From Pseudoneobacillus sp042683745 (GTDB lineage: Bacteria > Bacillota > Bacilli > Bacillales > Cytobacillaceae), in NCBI RefSeq assembly GCF_042683745.1, contig NZ_JBHUJX010000018.1, positions 395,222-459,221 of the forward strand: a stretch of DNA of 64,000 nt. The letters run 5' to 3'. Shown piece after piece: positions 44,447 to 52,471 of this stretch; the first letter of the stretch is position 1; every line of letters starts with the position of its first letter. The position numbers and the translations under genes were made by a program. Below the pieces are notes generated by a model. The model was not told the DNA's origin and searched no databases. It worked only from the letters and a program-made list of their open reading frames with translations.

Positions 44447-44803
44447 ATGAGGAAAATAGGTACGAATATCTTAATACTCTGTTTATTCTGTTTCCCGTTT
44501 GTTTATTTTTCTATGTACCAAGACTTTACTGATCGTTCAATGTTTGGCTATTTAATAATGATTGTGGCCACTTCGCTTCTTGCTTTCTTAGGCAAATTCA
44601 ATGGTAACTCTTTTCCTATTTATCTGGGTAATATAGCATCTGGTTTCATCTCATATTATTTCATCAGTGAAATGGCGGGAAATGAACGATGGAATGGCTA
44701 TTTTAAACCACTAACTCCAAATCAATTTTTACTATTGGTTACTTTTTTGAATTTGATTCCTCAGTTCTACGCTATAAAATTAGCAAATAAATATAAAAAA
44801 TAA
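44447..44803 (+). CDS. Small integral membrane protein of unknown function
   Basis: A 118-residue hydrophobic protein with four likely membrane segments (about residues 5-22, 33-48, 57-75, 90-110). The ends are short and basic (LANKYKK). No family recognised. The ATG follows GTGAGGTGAAAAT. A terminator shared with the opposing MFS gene follows. Confidence 0.65.
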   Translation: MRKIGTNILILCLFCFPFVYFSMYQDFTDRSMFGYLIMIVATSLLAFLGKFNGNSFPIYLGNIASGFISYYFISEMAGNERWNGYFKPLTPNQFLLLVTFLNLIPQFYAIKLANKYKK

Positions 44804-44880
44804 GTTTAAATTGATGCTTGGGTCGTACAAAGAAGTTAGATAATATTATAAATCCTTTATTATTTGTTTCATCAGAAACA

Positions 44881-44915
44881 GTAAGGCAACCATTTAAATG
44901 ATTGCCTTTTAAAAT
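44881..44915. terminator. Bidirectional terminator
   Basis: AAGGCAA with ATTTAAAT pairs with TTGCCTT, with T-rich DNA following on the plus strand. Confidence 0.75.
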
Positions 44916-44933
44916 TTTCTAGAGGTGAGCTCA

Positions 44934-46208
44934 TTATACGGCCGTTCTATTTTGGGTGTTCCTTTCCCTTTTTGCTAATCTTGGTAGACTAATAATGTAA
45001 TAGGTTCCTACGATTAACGCCGCGAAACTAACGATATAAAAAATAACCTCAACATTTATATATTTTGGAAATGCAAAGGCGATAAAACCTTGGGTCATTG
45101 TCATCATGAGTAAGGATAAAGGTGCAATCAAACCCTGTACCCTCCCCATCATCTTTCGGTCGACAATTTGTCCAAGCCAACCCGAGAAGGCGATATTAAA
45201 CATAGGGACTGTAAAGGCAAAAAAGAAATGAAGCATCATAAAAAGATATTTGTTTGTAACTTGAGATTCTAATAAAAAAACAATCCCTGGTAAAATAAAG
45301 CTCGCAATAATGAGTTTATAAAAAGAAAACTTTTTGATTAAATACACTGTTACAAAACTCCCCAGCAGGACACTAATGCCGGATACAGACGATAATAAGA
45401 TTTGCGTTTGTTCATAGCTTTCAGGTGCAAGCTTATACTTCATGATAAAAATATTCATAACCGTTAATCCGCCATTAATCACACCTAAAAAAATGATTCC
45501 TAGCATTAACGAAAAGACAATAGGTTGTTGTAAGACATATCGAAGACCTATCTGAAAGTCTTTTAAAATAATCGATAGATTGATATCTTTAAGCTTAAAA
45601 TGGCCATTTGGCTTTTTCACGTCATTGGTTAACGCAATTTTACTAATAAGAATTCCAGAAATGAAATAGCTCATCGCGTCAATGATAACTGCCCCAGCTA
45701 CACCAACCTTCCAATACACTAAGGCACCCATTCCATTTCCAGCAATAATAAACACGCTATTTAAGAGTTGGTTGAGCCCCATCGCAACTGGGTAATCATC
45801 CTTCGAAAGAATCCCATGTACGATGGAGCTTTGTGCCGGATGGAAAAACTTCCCCACTGCACTGCGTAAAAAAATGGTCAAATACACGAGCGGAAGGAAA
45901 TCAATCCAAATAAAAAGCAGTAAAAGTATACTCAACCCTGAACAAATCCAATCACTGTAAAGGGCAATTTTTTGACGGTCAAACTTATCGGCGATTACCC
46001 CCGTTAAGAAAAAAACAAATAGCATGGGTAGTGCATACATCATTTCCGTTAGTGTGGCATAAAATGGTTGTTTGCTAAATCGGTCTAAAATATAAAACGT
46101 AAAGGCAATCACACCAATCATGGAACCAAACTGAGATGTAAACTGTGCAAAAAAAAGACTTCTATATGTGCGATTTCTAAAAATCCTTTTATATTCCTTG
46201 AAATTCAT
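44934..46208 (-). CDS. MFS transporter (macrolide-efflux-like)
   Basis: A 424-residue major facilitator with about 12 membrane segments. The 2-3 loop motif A reads LTGVIADKFDRQKIAL (about residue 65). The opening (YRSLFFAQFTSQFGSMIGVI) is typical of the MFS_3 branch that contains MefA-like macrolide exporters and enterobactin exporters. Substrate unknown. Its ATG follows AGAAGGGAAGTTAATGA. It is divergent from the phosphoesterase gene. The shared 238-base gap holds two operator copies, one near each gene, so both are likely repressed by the same protein. Confidence 0.85.
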   Translation of the reverse strand: MNFKEYKRIFRNRTYRSLFFAQFTSQFGSMIGVIAFTFYILDRFSKQPFYATLTEMMYALPMLFVFFLTGVIADKFDRQKIALYSDWICSGLSILLLLFIWIDFLPLVYLTIFLRSAVGKFFHPAQSSIVHGILSKDDYPVAMGLNQLLNSVFIIAGNGMGALVYWKVGVAGAVIIDAMSYFISGILISKIALTNDVKKPNGHFKLKDINLSIILKDFQIGLRYVLQQPIVFSLMLGIIFLGVINGGLTVMNIFIMKYKLAPESYEQTQILLSSVSGISVLLGSFVTVYLIKKFSFYKLIIASFILPGIVFLLESQVTNKYLFMMLHFFFAFTVPMFNIAFSGWLGQIVDRKMMGRVQGLIAPLSLLMMTMTQGFIAFAFPKYINVEVIFYIVSFAALIVGTYYIISLPRLAKRERNTQNRTAV

Positions 46209-46259
46209 TCATTAACTTCCCTTCTGAAACAACAATTTTCTGATGATTTTACATTAAAT

Positions 46260-46277
46260 AAAATAACTGGTCGGTTT
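46260..46277. promoter_or_regulatory. Operator palindrome ahead of MFS gene, 17/18 match
   Basis: AAAATAACTGGTCGGTTT, 52 bases ahead of the MFS start. On the minus strand TTACCA and TAAACT, 17 bases apart, lie just upstream, so it falls at the start of that transcript. Confidence 0.7.
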
Positions 46278-46372
46278 CTTATTAGTTTACTACATTACAT
46301 ACTATCTGGTAACTAAAATAATTCCTTTATCTTAAAATTTAAACAATTATTTATTTATCCATAAAGATAAAT

Positions 46373-46390
46373 AAAATAGGTAGTCGGTTT
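46373..46390. promoter_or_regulatory. Operator palindrome ahead of phosphoesterase gene, 15/18 match
   Basis: AAAATAGGTAGTCGGTTT overlaps a TAAAAT -10-like box on the plus strand and ends 56 bases before the phosphoesterase start. Confidence 0.6.
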
Positions 46391-46446
46391 AATTGCGAAA
46401 TGCTAAAATTAATTAAATAATTATTTTATTCGAAAGGAAGATTTGT

Positions 46447-47166
46447 ATGGGTACAAAAATAGGCATTCTATCTGATATTCATGGAAATGCAGCAGCTCTT
46501 AAAGCGGTGTTAGACGATTTACATCGAACGGATGAAATCAGTCATCTTTACTGTCTAGGGGATCTAATAGGGGTCGGTCATGAAACAAATGAAGTTCTTG
46601 AGCAACTATCATGTTTAGGTAATATTTCATTTGTAAAAGGTAACCATGACCTAGAGGTCATCAACATTCTTAATGGAATCGACAATCCAGATGATGTGCT
46701 AAAAGATCATCATGCATGGATTGCGGAACAGATGGACCCTCAATTTAAAACGATGTTAGTCAATCTCCCTCTTACATTATCAAAAGAGTATGGAGGAAGA
46801 AACTTTCACTTTGCTCATTATCACCTAGACGAGCACCAAACAATCATGCCAAGTGATAGAGAACCCAGTCTAAAAAAATTAGAAAGCCATTATCAGGACT
46901 CATTAAGTTCGGTCATCTGTTTTGGACATCACCACGCAGTCCATTTCTTTCATTCTGATCGTAGAATGTATATTAATCCTGGACCTGTAGGAATTGACAA
47001 CTTTGGCCCTCTTGCTAGATACGCGATTATAGATATCGACGAAACCGTAAATGTCACCTTTAAGCAAGTTCATTACCCATTATCATCTCTTGAAAAATTT
47101 ATTAACGGATTCAAAACGAAACAAGTGCCTTGGGGAGATCGATTTGATAAAATATATAAATTTTAA
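46447..47166 (+). CDS. Metallophosphoesterase, paralogue of the 5.4 kb gene
   Basis: A 239-residue calcineurin-like phosphoesterase, the same length as the copy at 5.4 kb and alike along its whole length (LYCLGDLIGVGHETNEVLE, GNHD, ILNGIDNPDD, CFGHHHAVHFF, INPGPVGI). All metal ligands (SDIHGN, GD, GNHD, H, GHHH) are kept, so it should be active. Substrate unknown. The ATG follows AAAGGAAGATTTGT. Unlike its paralogue it stands alone and carries the operator, divergent from an MFS exporter. Confidence 0.85.
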   Translation: MGTKIGILSDIHGNAAALKAVLDDLHRTDEISHLYCLGDLIGVGHETNEVLEQLSCLGNISFVKGNHDLEVINILNGIDNPDDVLKDHHAWIAEQMDPQFKTMLVNLPLTLSKEYGGRNFHFAHYHLDEHQTIMPSDREPSLKKLESHYQDSLSSVICFGHHHAVHFFHSDRRMYINPGPVGIDNFGPLARYAIIDIDETVNVTFKQVHYPLSSLEKFINGFKTKQVPWGDRFDKIYKF

Positions 47167-47258
47167 ACCTGTTTTTAAATAGAAATTAGTGAGTTTAATC
47201 ACCTATCCAATTTCTAATTTTATCCGGACGGTTATGTATTAAATAAGTGGAGGTTACT

Positions 47259-47810
47259 ATGAGCATTTACCAGTTTTCTGCTACCGCTATGAGTGGACAT
47301 GTAATTAACTTTGAAGAATTTAAAAACAAGGTCGTACTTATTGTTAATACTGCAAGCCACTGTGGATTTACATCTCAGTATGAAAATCTACAGTTATTAT
47401 ATGATCGATATAAAGATAAAGGCTTTACGATTTTAGGTTTTCCCTGTAATCAATTTGCAAATCAAGAACCTGAGGATAATGAAAATGTTCACTCTTTTTG
47501 CAAACTTAACTATGGAGTATCTTTTCCTATGTTTCGAAAAGTGAATGTTCGTGATCATGCGGCCCACCCACTATTTGAATACTTAGTTTCAACACAACCA
47601 TTTAATGGATTTGATGATTCTCACCCAGTTACAAAAGGACTGATAAATTTTCTAGAAAAAAGGCATCCAGAATACTTAACAGGAGATTCTATTAAGTGGA
47701 ATTTTACTAAATTTCTTGTAAACCAACGCGGTGAAGTAATCAAGCGATTTGAACCAACTACAGATCCTATAGATATAGACAAAGATATCAAGGAATTACT
47801 GAAACTTTAG
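47259..47810 (+). CDS. Glutathione peroxidase-like thiol peroxidase
   Basis: A 183-residue cytoplasmic peroxidase. The peroxidatic Cys lies in NTASHCGFTSQYENL (near residue 33), the catalytic Gln in GFPCNQFANQEP, and Trp in IKWNFTKFLV. It is a Cys form, not a selenocysteine form. Bacterial members reduce organic hydroperoxides, usually with thioredoxin or bacillithiol-type thiols. An upstream GTG (47247) lies within the GTGGAGG ribosome site, so the ATG at 47259 is chosen. The short leader AGTGGAGGTTACTATGA recurs at 55.9 kb. Confidence 0.9.
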   Translation: MSIYQFSATAMSGHVINFEEFKNKVVLIVNTASHCGFTSQYENLQLLYDRYKDKGFTILGFPCNQFANQEPEDNENVHSFCKLNYGVSFPMFRKVNVRDHAAHPLFEYLVSTQPFNGFDDSHPVTKGLINFLEKRHPEYLTGDSIKWNFTKFLVNQRGEVIKRFEPTTDPIDIDKDIKELLKL

Positions 47811-47987
47811 CTCAAATTTGACATGAACTACTAAGAGAGAGCCCTCATCCATTGGGTTTATTAACTTTTCTACTTGTGGCGTTCACTACATTATAAGTGT
47901 TATGAGTTTTTAAAAAATGATTTTGGTGGTGCCTAGGTGCAAACAAAAACCACATTGAGTGGAAAAAAGAGAACTCTTAATAAATTT

Positions 47988-48024
47988 AGGACCAATAAGC
48001 AAATTTTGTTATTGGTCCTTTTAT
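47988..48024 (+). terminator. Terminator on the plus strand
   Basis: AGGACCAATA pairs with TATTGGTCCT across 12 bases, then TTTTATA. It lies 180 bases beyond the peroxidase stop; the stretch between has no gene, only short coding-like scraps. Confidence 0.75.
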
Positions 48025-48058
48025 ACCCCACTAAAGCTTTTAATAGTTAAGGTGCTCT

Positions 48059-49132
48059 TTATTTAATAACAAGGTTTTTCTTATCTACAATATTAATCTC
48101 AAATTTATCGTCTAATATTCTCTCCTTAACCTCATCTCTGTTAAGAAGATTTAACATAGTATTTCTTAACTCTGCGATGGTGGATTTCATTTGTGGTTCG
48201 TTCGCATCTAAATTCGTCATTATCTTAATAATGACTACCCCATCTATAATATCAAAATCATATGAATCAATTTTAAACCTTTCCTCTTGCATTACTTGTC
48301 CTGAAATAGTTGTAATAACAGGTGCCCATCTATCTTGCTGCTCCCTTTTCTCTTTATTATATTGATGAACATTAAATGTTAATCGCACATCTTGTCCTGT
48401 TTCTTTTGCAAATGCCTCTTGAATATCCAGTTTTATCTGTTCCAAACTTTCTTTATTTTCATCTTCGGCTATCCAAAGATCTACTTCATTATGTCCTACC
48501 CCCCAAGATAACTTATAATCATATCTTGTTAATATTGGCTGAACAATGTTAGATAGCACATCTGCTCTTTCTTTATCAAATTGTATGACATTGGTTGATT
48601 TTTGATAGGATTTTACATTAATCTTATATCCCTCAAAACCTGACTGCTTATCTAAATAGTTAGAAGAAATGTGTTCTATTTCCTCTCTAACAAGTTGCAG
48701 TTCCTCCTGATCCTTATTAATAACGATACTGACTACTTTATTTTCATTACTTTCCTCTACGATTTTAACATCAAAACCACTATTTTTTAGTTCCATAAAG
48801 AGTCCGTTTGTATCGAAATGAACTTCATCCTGTTTAAAAATAGAATGAAATGGTGGTATTTTTGATACCATTTCAGCCATTGCAGGAGATACAAATCCCG
48901 ATGCTACAAAAACAATAAAAAGGGATGCAGCTAGACCAGCTAGCACTGTTATTTTCTTTAAGATACTGTTGGTCCTACGACTTTTTTGGAATGTACTCCA
49001 TTCACTAGATATCCTCTCAAGCGACTCCTCATATTCCGCCTTGGAGTAAATGTGATTAGGTATATCTTCAGCCCTTTTTTTCAACAATAAGATAGGCTCC
49101 AATTCATCTTTTTTCAAGTCATTATAGTTCAT
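48059..49132 (-). CDS. Membrane anti-sigma-like protein with DUF4030
   Basis: A 357-residue protein: a cytoplasmic charged N-terminus (about 55 residues), one membrane segment (about 60-82), then the FVSPAMAEMVSKIPPFHSIF stretch common to DUF4179-type anti-sigma proteins, followed by repeated alpha/beta units typical of DUF4030 (LRNTMLNLLNRDEVKERIL). It overlaps the sigma gene by 11 bases and is preceded by TGGAGGTTAAAACGT. By position it should hold the sigma factor inactive. The ligand sensed outside is unknown. Confidence 0.78.
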   Translation of the reverse strand: MNYNDLKKDELEPILLLKKRAEDIPNHIYSKAEYEESLERISSEWSTFQKSRRTNSILKKITVLAGLAASLFIVFVASGFVSPAMAEMVSKIPPFHSIFKQDEVHFDTNGLFMELKNSGFDVKIVEESNENKVVSIVINKDQEELQLVREEIEHISSNYLDKQSGFEGYKINVKSYQKSTNVIQFDKERADVLSNIVQPILTRYDYKLSWGVGHNEVDLWIAEDENKESLEQIKLDIQEAFAKETGQDVRLTFNVHQYNKEKREQQDRWAPVITTISGQVMQEERFKIDSYDFDIIDGVVIIKIMTNLDANEPQMKSTIAELRNTMLNLLNRDEVKERILDDKFEINIVDKKNLVIK

Positions 49133-49691
49133 ACGTTTTAACCTCCAGACTAGAACGATCTTCCATTTTAATTAACTGAGAAATTTTCCTTTTTCCACGC
49201 TTCAATCTTGACTTAAGTGTGTTTAGATTTACATTTAGCACTATAGAAATTTCCTTTAAACTCATTTCTTCGAAATAATAAAGTAAAAGCGGCAATCTTT
49301 GATCAATATCTAATTTATGGAGTAAATTAGATATTTCTTGTTTGTTCTCATTTTGAATCAACATTTCTTGAATTGATTTAGTCTTTTCGTCACTGTAGTA
49401 ATTGTCTTCAAAGACCATATAGGATTTTCTCTTATTACTTCTATACAAATCAACGGAACGATTATAAACTAAGCGCAAAAACCATGTTTTAAAATTTTTT
49501 ATTGGATATCCCTTCGTAATACTTAAATAGGCGTCAAACAAAGCATTCTGGACTGCATCCTCTGCATATTCCCTTGTCCCAAGCACGAGATAGGAGACTT
49601 TATAGGCAGTAAAGATGTGATCATTAACAAGTAAGCTAAAAGCCTCTCCTTCACCTCCCCTAATACGTTCGATAATTAATTCATCATCCAT
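49122..49691 (-). CDS. ECF sigma factor
   Basis: A sigma factor of about 189 residues. Region 2 is at about 20-85 (TREYAEDAVQNALFDAYLSI, FKTWFLRLVYNRSVDLYR). Region 4 is at about 120-170 (MSLKEISIVLNVNLNTLKS, then RLKRGKRKIS). A GTG at 49703 lies in the AGAGGTG ribosome site, so the ATG at 49691 is chosen. Upstream on the minus strand, TGAAAC followed 18 bases later by CGAC matches the ECF promoter style, suggesting autoregulation. The anti-sigma gene overlaps its end. Confidence 0.88.
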   Translation of the reverse strand: MDDELIIERIRGGEGEAFSLLVNDHIFTAYKVSYLVLGTREYAEDAVQNALFDAYLSITKGYPIKNFKTWFLRLVYNRSVDLYRSNKRKSYMVFEDNYYSDEKTKSIQEMLIQNENKQEISNLLHKLDIDQRLPLLLYYFEEMSLKEISIVLNVNLNTLKSRLKRGKRKISQLIKMEDRSSLEVKTYEL

Positions 49692-49728
49692 CAAATTTTT
49701 CACCTCTTATACAATTTTTCATGTATAT

Positions 49729-49756
49729 GTCGTTCTTGGGTATTGAAAAAGTTTCA
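49729..49756 (-). promoter_or_regulatory. Likely ECF-type (autoregulatory) promoter
   Basis: On the minus strand TGAAAC (49751-49756) and CGAC (49729-49732) are 18 bases apart, close to B. subtilis SigX/SigM-type promoters. It lies 38 bases ahead of the sigma start. Confidence 0.55.
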
Positions 49757-49884
49757 CCTATTTTAGAAAACTTGTTAATTTTAGCAGTAAAAAGATAAGT
49801 AAACTGATCATTAGTATTCTAAGGTTACCGGATATTACTGATTGACCTCTTTTTATTTGGTCATTTAATAGGAGTAGATAAATT

Positions 49885-49902
49885 AAACTGACTATTCATT
49901 TT
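49885..49902. promoter_or_regulatory. Operator palindrome ahead of the dead ABC ATPase gene, 16/18 match
   Basis: AAACTGACTATTCATTTT lies 39 bases before the ATG. TAAATT stands just before it. A weaker copy (49801-49818, 13/18) may also be present. Confidence 0.65.
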
Positions 49903-49941
49903 ATATGTACCCAATTATAACTAAGTAGGAGATACTCAGAA

Positions 49942-50465
49942 ATGACAAATATACTAATAAAAGCTCATGGACTTAAAAAGCAATACAGTTCTAGGGCAGT
50001 TGTAAATGGGATTTCGATTAATGTTTACGAAAATGGAAATTCCTTGTATGATCGGTCCCAACGGTGCGGGAAAATCAACAACTTTAGAAATGATTTTTGG
50101 TTTGTGAAGCAAGATGCAGGGGATGTGTTATTATGGGTAGATGATTTTCGCAACTTAGTAGGTGTCCAACTTCAATCTACACCTTTTTCCCGGGCTTAAC
50201 AGCGTAAGAAAATTTAAAATTATTTGCAGCTCTTTATAATTAAAACTTTCGAATCAGAAAGGAAATGAGTTTCTAAATCTATGCGGCTTAGGTGATGTTT
50301 TATAAACAGAGGCATCAAAATTATCCCGAGGTCAGCAGAAACGACTAGCGATAGCCGTTTCCTTGGTTCATAATCCGTAAGTGGTTATCTTGGATGAACC
50401 AACTGCTGCACTAGATCCAAAATTAAGGAGAGAAATTCTTCAGTTAATTAAAACAGTAAAGTTAA
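49942..50465 (+). pseudogene. ABC transporter ATPase, broken (efflux type)
   Basis: The N-terminus reads ILIKAHGLKKQYSSRAVVNG. The frame then shifts near 50035, and Walker A appears in another frame (MIGPNGAGKSTTLEMIFGL). Further on come the signature LSRGQQKRLAIAV, a stop, and Walker B VVILDEPTAALDP near 50390. It therefore had the layout of a CcmA/NatA-type exporter ATPase but has several stops and frameshifts and a missing middle. No permease gene follows. The ribosome site AGGAG and the operator upstream remain intact, so loss is probably recent. Confidence 0.8.
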
Positions 50466-51034
50466 CCTCCCAGGATATGAGACCAAATTGAAAAGTCTCC
50501 CGTACTTTAATTAAAATGGGTACATAAATGAATAGATTCTAATACGTTCTAGGTAATAGAATGGTAAAATTAATTTCCGACCTTTATTTAATTTTGCATT
50601 TAAGTCTTGAAACAATATACTATAATTAAAAATACAATTTATTTATCTCGATCCAATAGTTTTAAAAAAGGACCAAGATGTGTTGTTTGGAAAAGAAGAT
50701 ACACTATTTGGGAATTGAAATATTTTGTAAATCCATTGCTACAATTAAGGAAGGTTAGGTCCCAAGACAAATCTTATCTTCCCTTTATGGCTTAGGTGTA
50801 ACCTATCTGACTAAAGATTACTTTCCATGAGTTAACAGTCTGTCGAGGTGGGTTATAATTTGAATTAGAGCATTTAAATGATTGGACATACTGTAGAGTT
50901 CGATATGGTGAATTTGGATTGATTCCCACTTCCTGTAAATGTGAATAATCTTGGAATATAAATCAGATGAAACACTTAATTATTTTGTTATAGAAATGAA
51001 AACTCGCCGACTGGCGAGTCTTAAGCTGGAAACT
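50466..51034. other. Decayed DNA, no intact gene
   Basis: Short coding-like scraps only, for example CRVRYGEFGLIPTSCKCE on the plus strand near 50900 followed by a stop. A frame at 50607-50795 has no ribosome site or family feature. Confidence 0.5.
51000..51022 (-). terminator. Terminator of the YuiB-like gene
   Basis: ACTCGCC pairs with GGCGAGT across four bases. On the minus strand it ends in TTTTCATTT. Confidence 0.8.
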
Positions 51035-51361
51035 CTAAAACATTTGATATCCACTCTTGCGCAACAATTTTATAGTGATACCAGCAACAATAGCACCTGC
51101 TAGCCCACTGGAAAGTATTAGCATATCTGCTATTGATAAGATTGTTATTTTCTCTCCTAATTCCAGGAAAGCCTGCTGACTGTTTGTAAAATACTCTAAG
51201 AACTCAACCTTATCCACTATTAATATAGTAATTACTGGATACAAAATCGCCATTATCCATGACGCTCTTAAAAGCATATTGAGTATAAACCCAATTCCAA
51301 AGAATAATACGAAAAATAATACGATTGAAATGATCACAACCCAAATGGGCATCGGTGGCAT
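51035..51361 (-). CDS. yuiB: YuiB-like membrane protein
   Basis: A 108-residue protein with three likely membrane segments (about residues 7-30, 33-48, 78-100). The WVVIISIVLFFVLFFGIGF start and ILNMLLRASWIMAILYPV match my recollection of B. subtilis YuiB, whose function is not known. The ATG has AAGGAGGAACAGTA upstream. Its B. subtilis neighbour yuiC is not present here, so it sits in a different setting, surrounded by decayed DNA. Confidence 0.7.
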   Translation of the reverse strand: MPPMPIWVVIISIVLFFVLFFGIGFILNMLLRASWIMAILYPVITILIVDKVEFLEYFTNSQQAFLELGEKITILSIADMLILSSGLAGAIVAGITIKLLRKSGYQMF

Positions 51362-52471
51362 TACTGTTCCTCCTTAAAATATTTATTTTCTACTACTCTA
51401 CTTACTTGTGTTTTACCACTTAATTCTTCTTCACAGTAAAAATCTTCAATCATATGCACCTCTTAGATCTTTAATTTTCTAATTACTAACATCATAAATG
51501 AAGAATCGTACTCTGATAGTCAATAATCCCCTATCAAGTATTTATGTCGTCGATGTTGATGGTAAAATTCCACTGCACTAATTGGATGAGTTCCTTCAAA
51601 TAAATTCCTTTAATCTTCTTTTCCCAAACCTCTGTCTAACCTAACATTGGAAAAAGACCTAATGACAACATTTTCCGATTTCAATGCATCCTGAATAAAG
51701 AACTACATTTTATAACAGTTGCATAACAGTAATAGCTTTCAAAAATAATTTGATTTTTCAAAATTTGGTCTACCTCTTCTGATGCCTTTGTTTATTTTTT
51801 CTTTCTTCCGAGTTAAACATTATATTTAAATCAGGTAATATGGAATAATTTAAAAAAGTTAAAGTCCATTTAGGTACCGGATACTAATCTTCCATATCAA
51901 AATACCAATTCCAAAGGATAAAATGATCCCCCATATATCCCGAGTTATTAAAAGTAATAAGTATATTATAGCTTCTAATATTAAAACTGACCAGTTAGTT
52001 TTATTTTACATCCATATCATTGGGATAAATATCCGTTTACTTTTTTATAGTGAAATTAGCTATTAATCAATGAGAACCGACCCCGAAGATAATTAAGCCA
52101 GCTGAATCAACAATCATATTATTGCTTTTAAATAAAGTTTGATGAAAAATATTCATCATACACTAATCTTTTACTACTTTTAAAATTCCATACAATTTAC
52201 ACGGTCGACAATATCCTTGTGAAAGAAAAGGCAATGCCAAACCGATCTGAGTACCGTCTTAAAATATGCAATAATGGAAATTTTTTCATACCCTTCACTA
52301 TTAGTATCTCTTAGATAGAGAACACAGCCAAAAAGGTATCCCCATATTCCCCGCCTGTATTAAGCAATTTGACATTCAAATCGTACCTTCCTTTCCTAGA
52401 AACATCTTAGATTCTCCATCTGTGTATTTTTTGTGGTAGAATAGTTTTTAAAAAACTTCTTTGGTGATGAC
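51362..52471. other. 1.1 kb without an intact gene
   Basis: Minus-strand remnant near 51470-51605: HPISAVEFYHQHRRHKYLIG followed by a stop and SEYDSSFMMLVIRKLK, so a decayed gene. A perfect operator palindrome at 51984 faces no surviving gene. The rest is AT-rich, with stops in all frames. Confidence 0.55.
51984..52001. promoter_or_regulatory. Operator palindrome with no gene, 18/18 match
   Basis: AAACTGACCAGTTAGTTT. TAATAT stands two bases before it on the plus strand, in the same relation as at live promoters. The next plus-strand gene starts 470 bases away. Confidence 0.75.

Noticed and set aside
49801..49818. Operator-like AAACTGATCATTAGTATT near the sigma gene at 49.7 kb
   Set aside because: Only 13 of 18 positions match; I kept it as a note only.
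50607..50795. A 62-codon frame on the plus strand
   Set aside because: No ribosome site, no recognisable domain, and it lies in decayed DNA.
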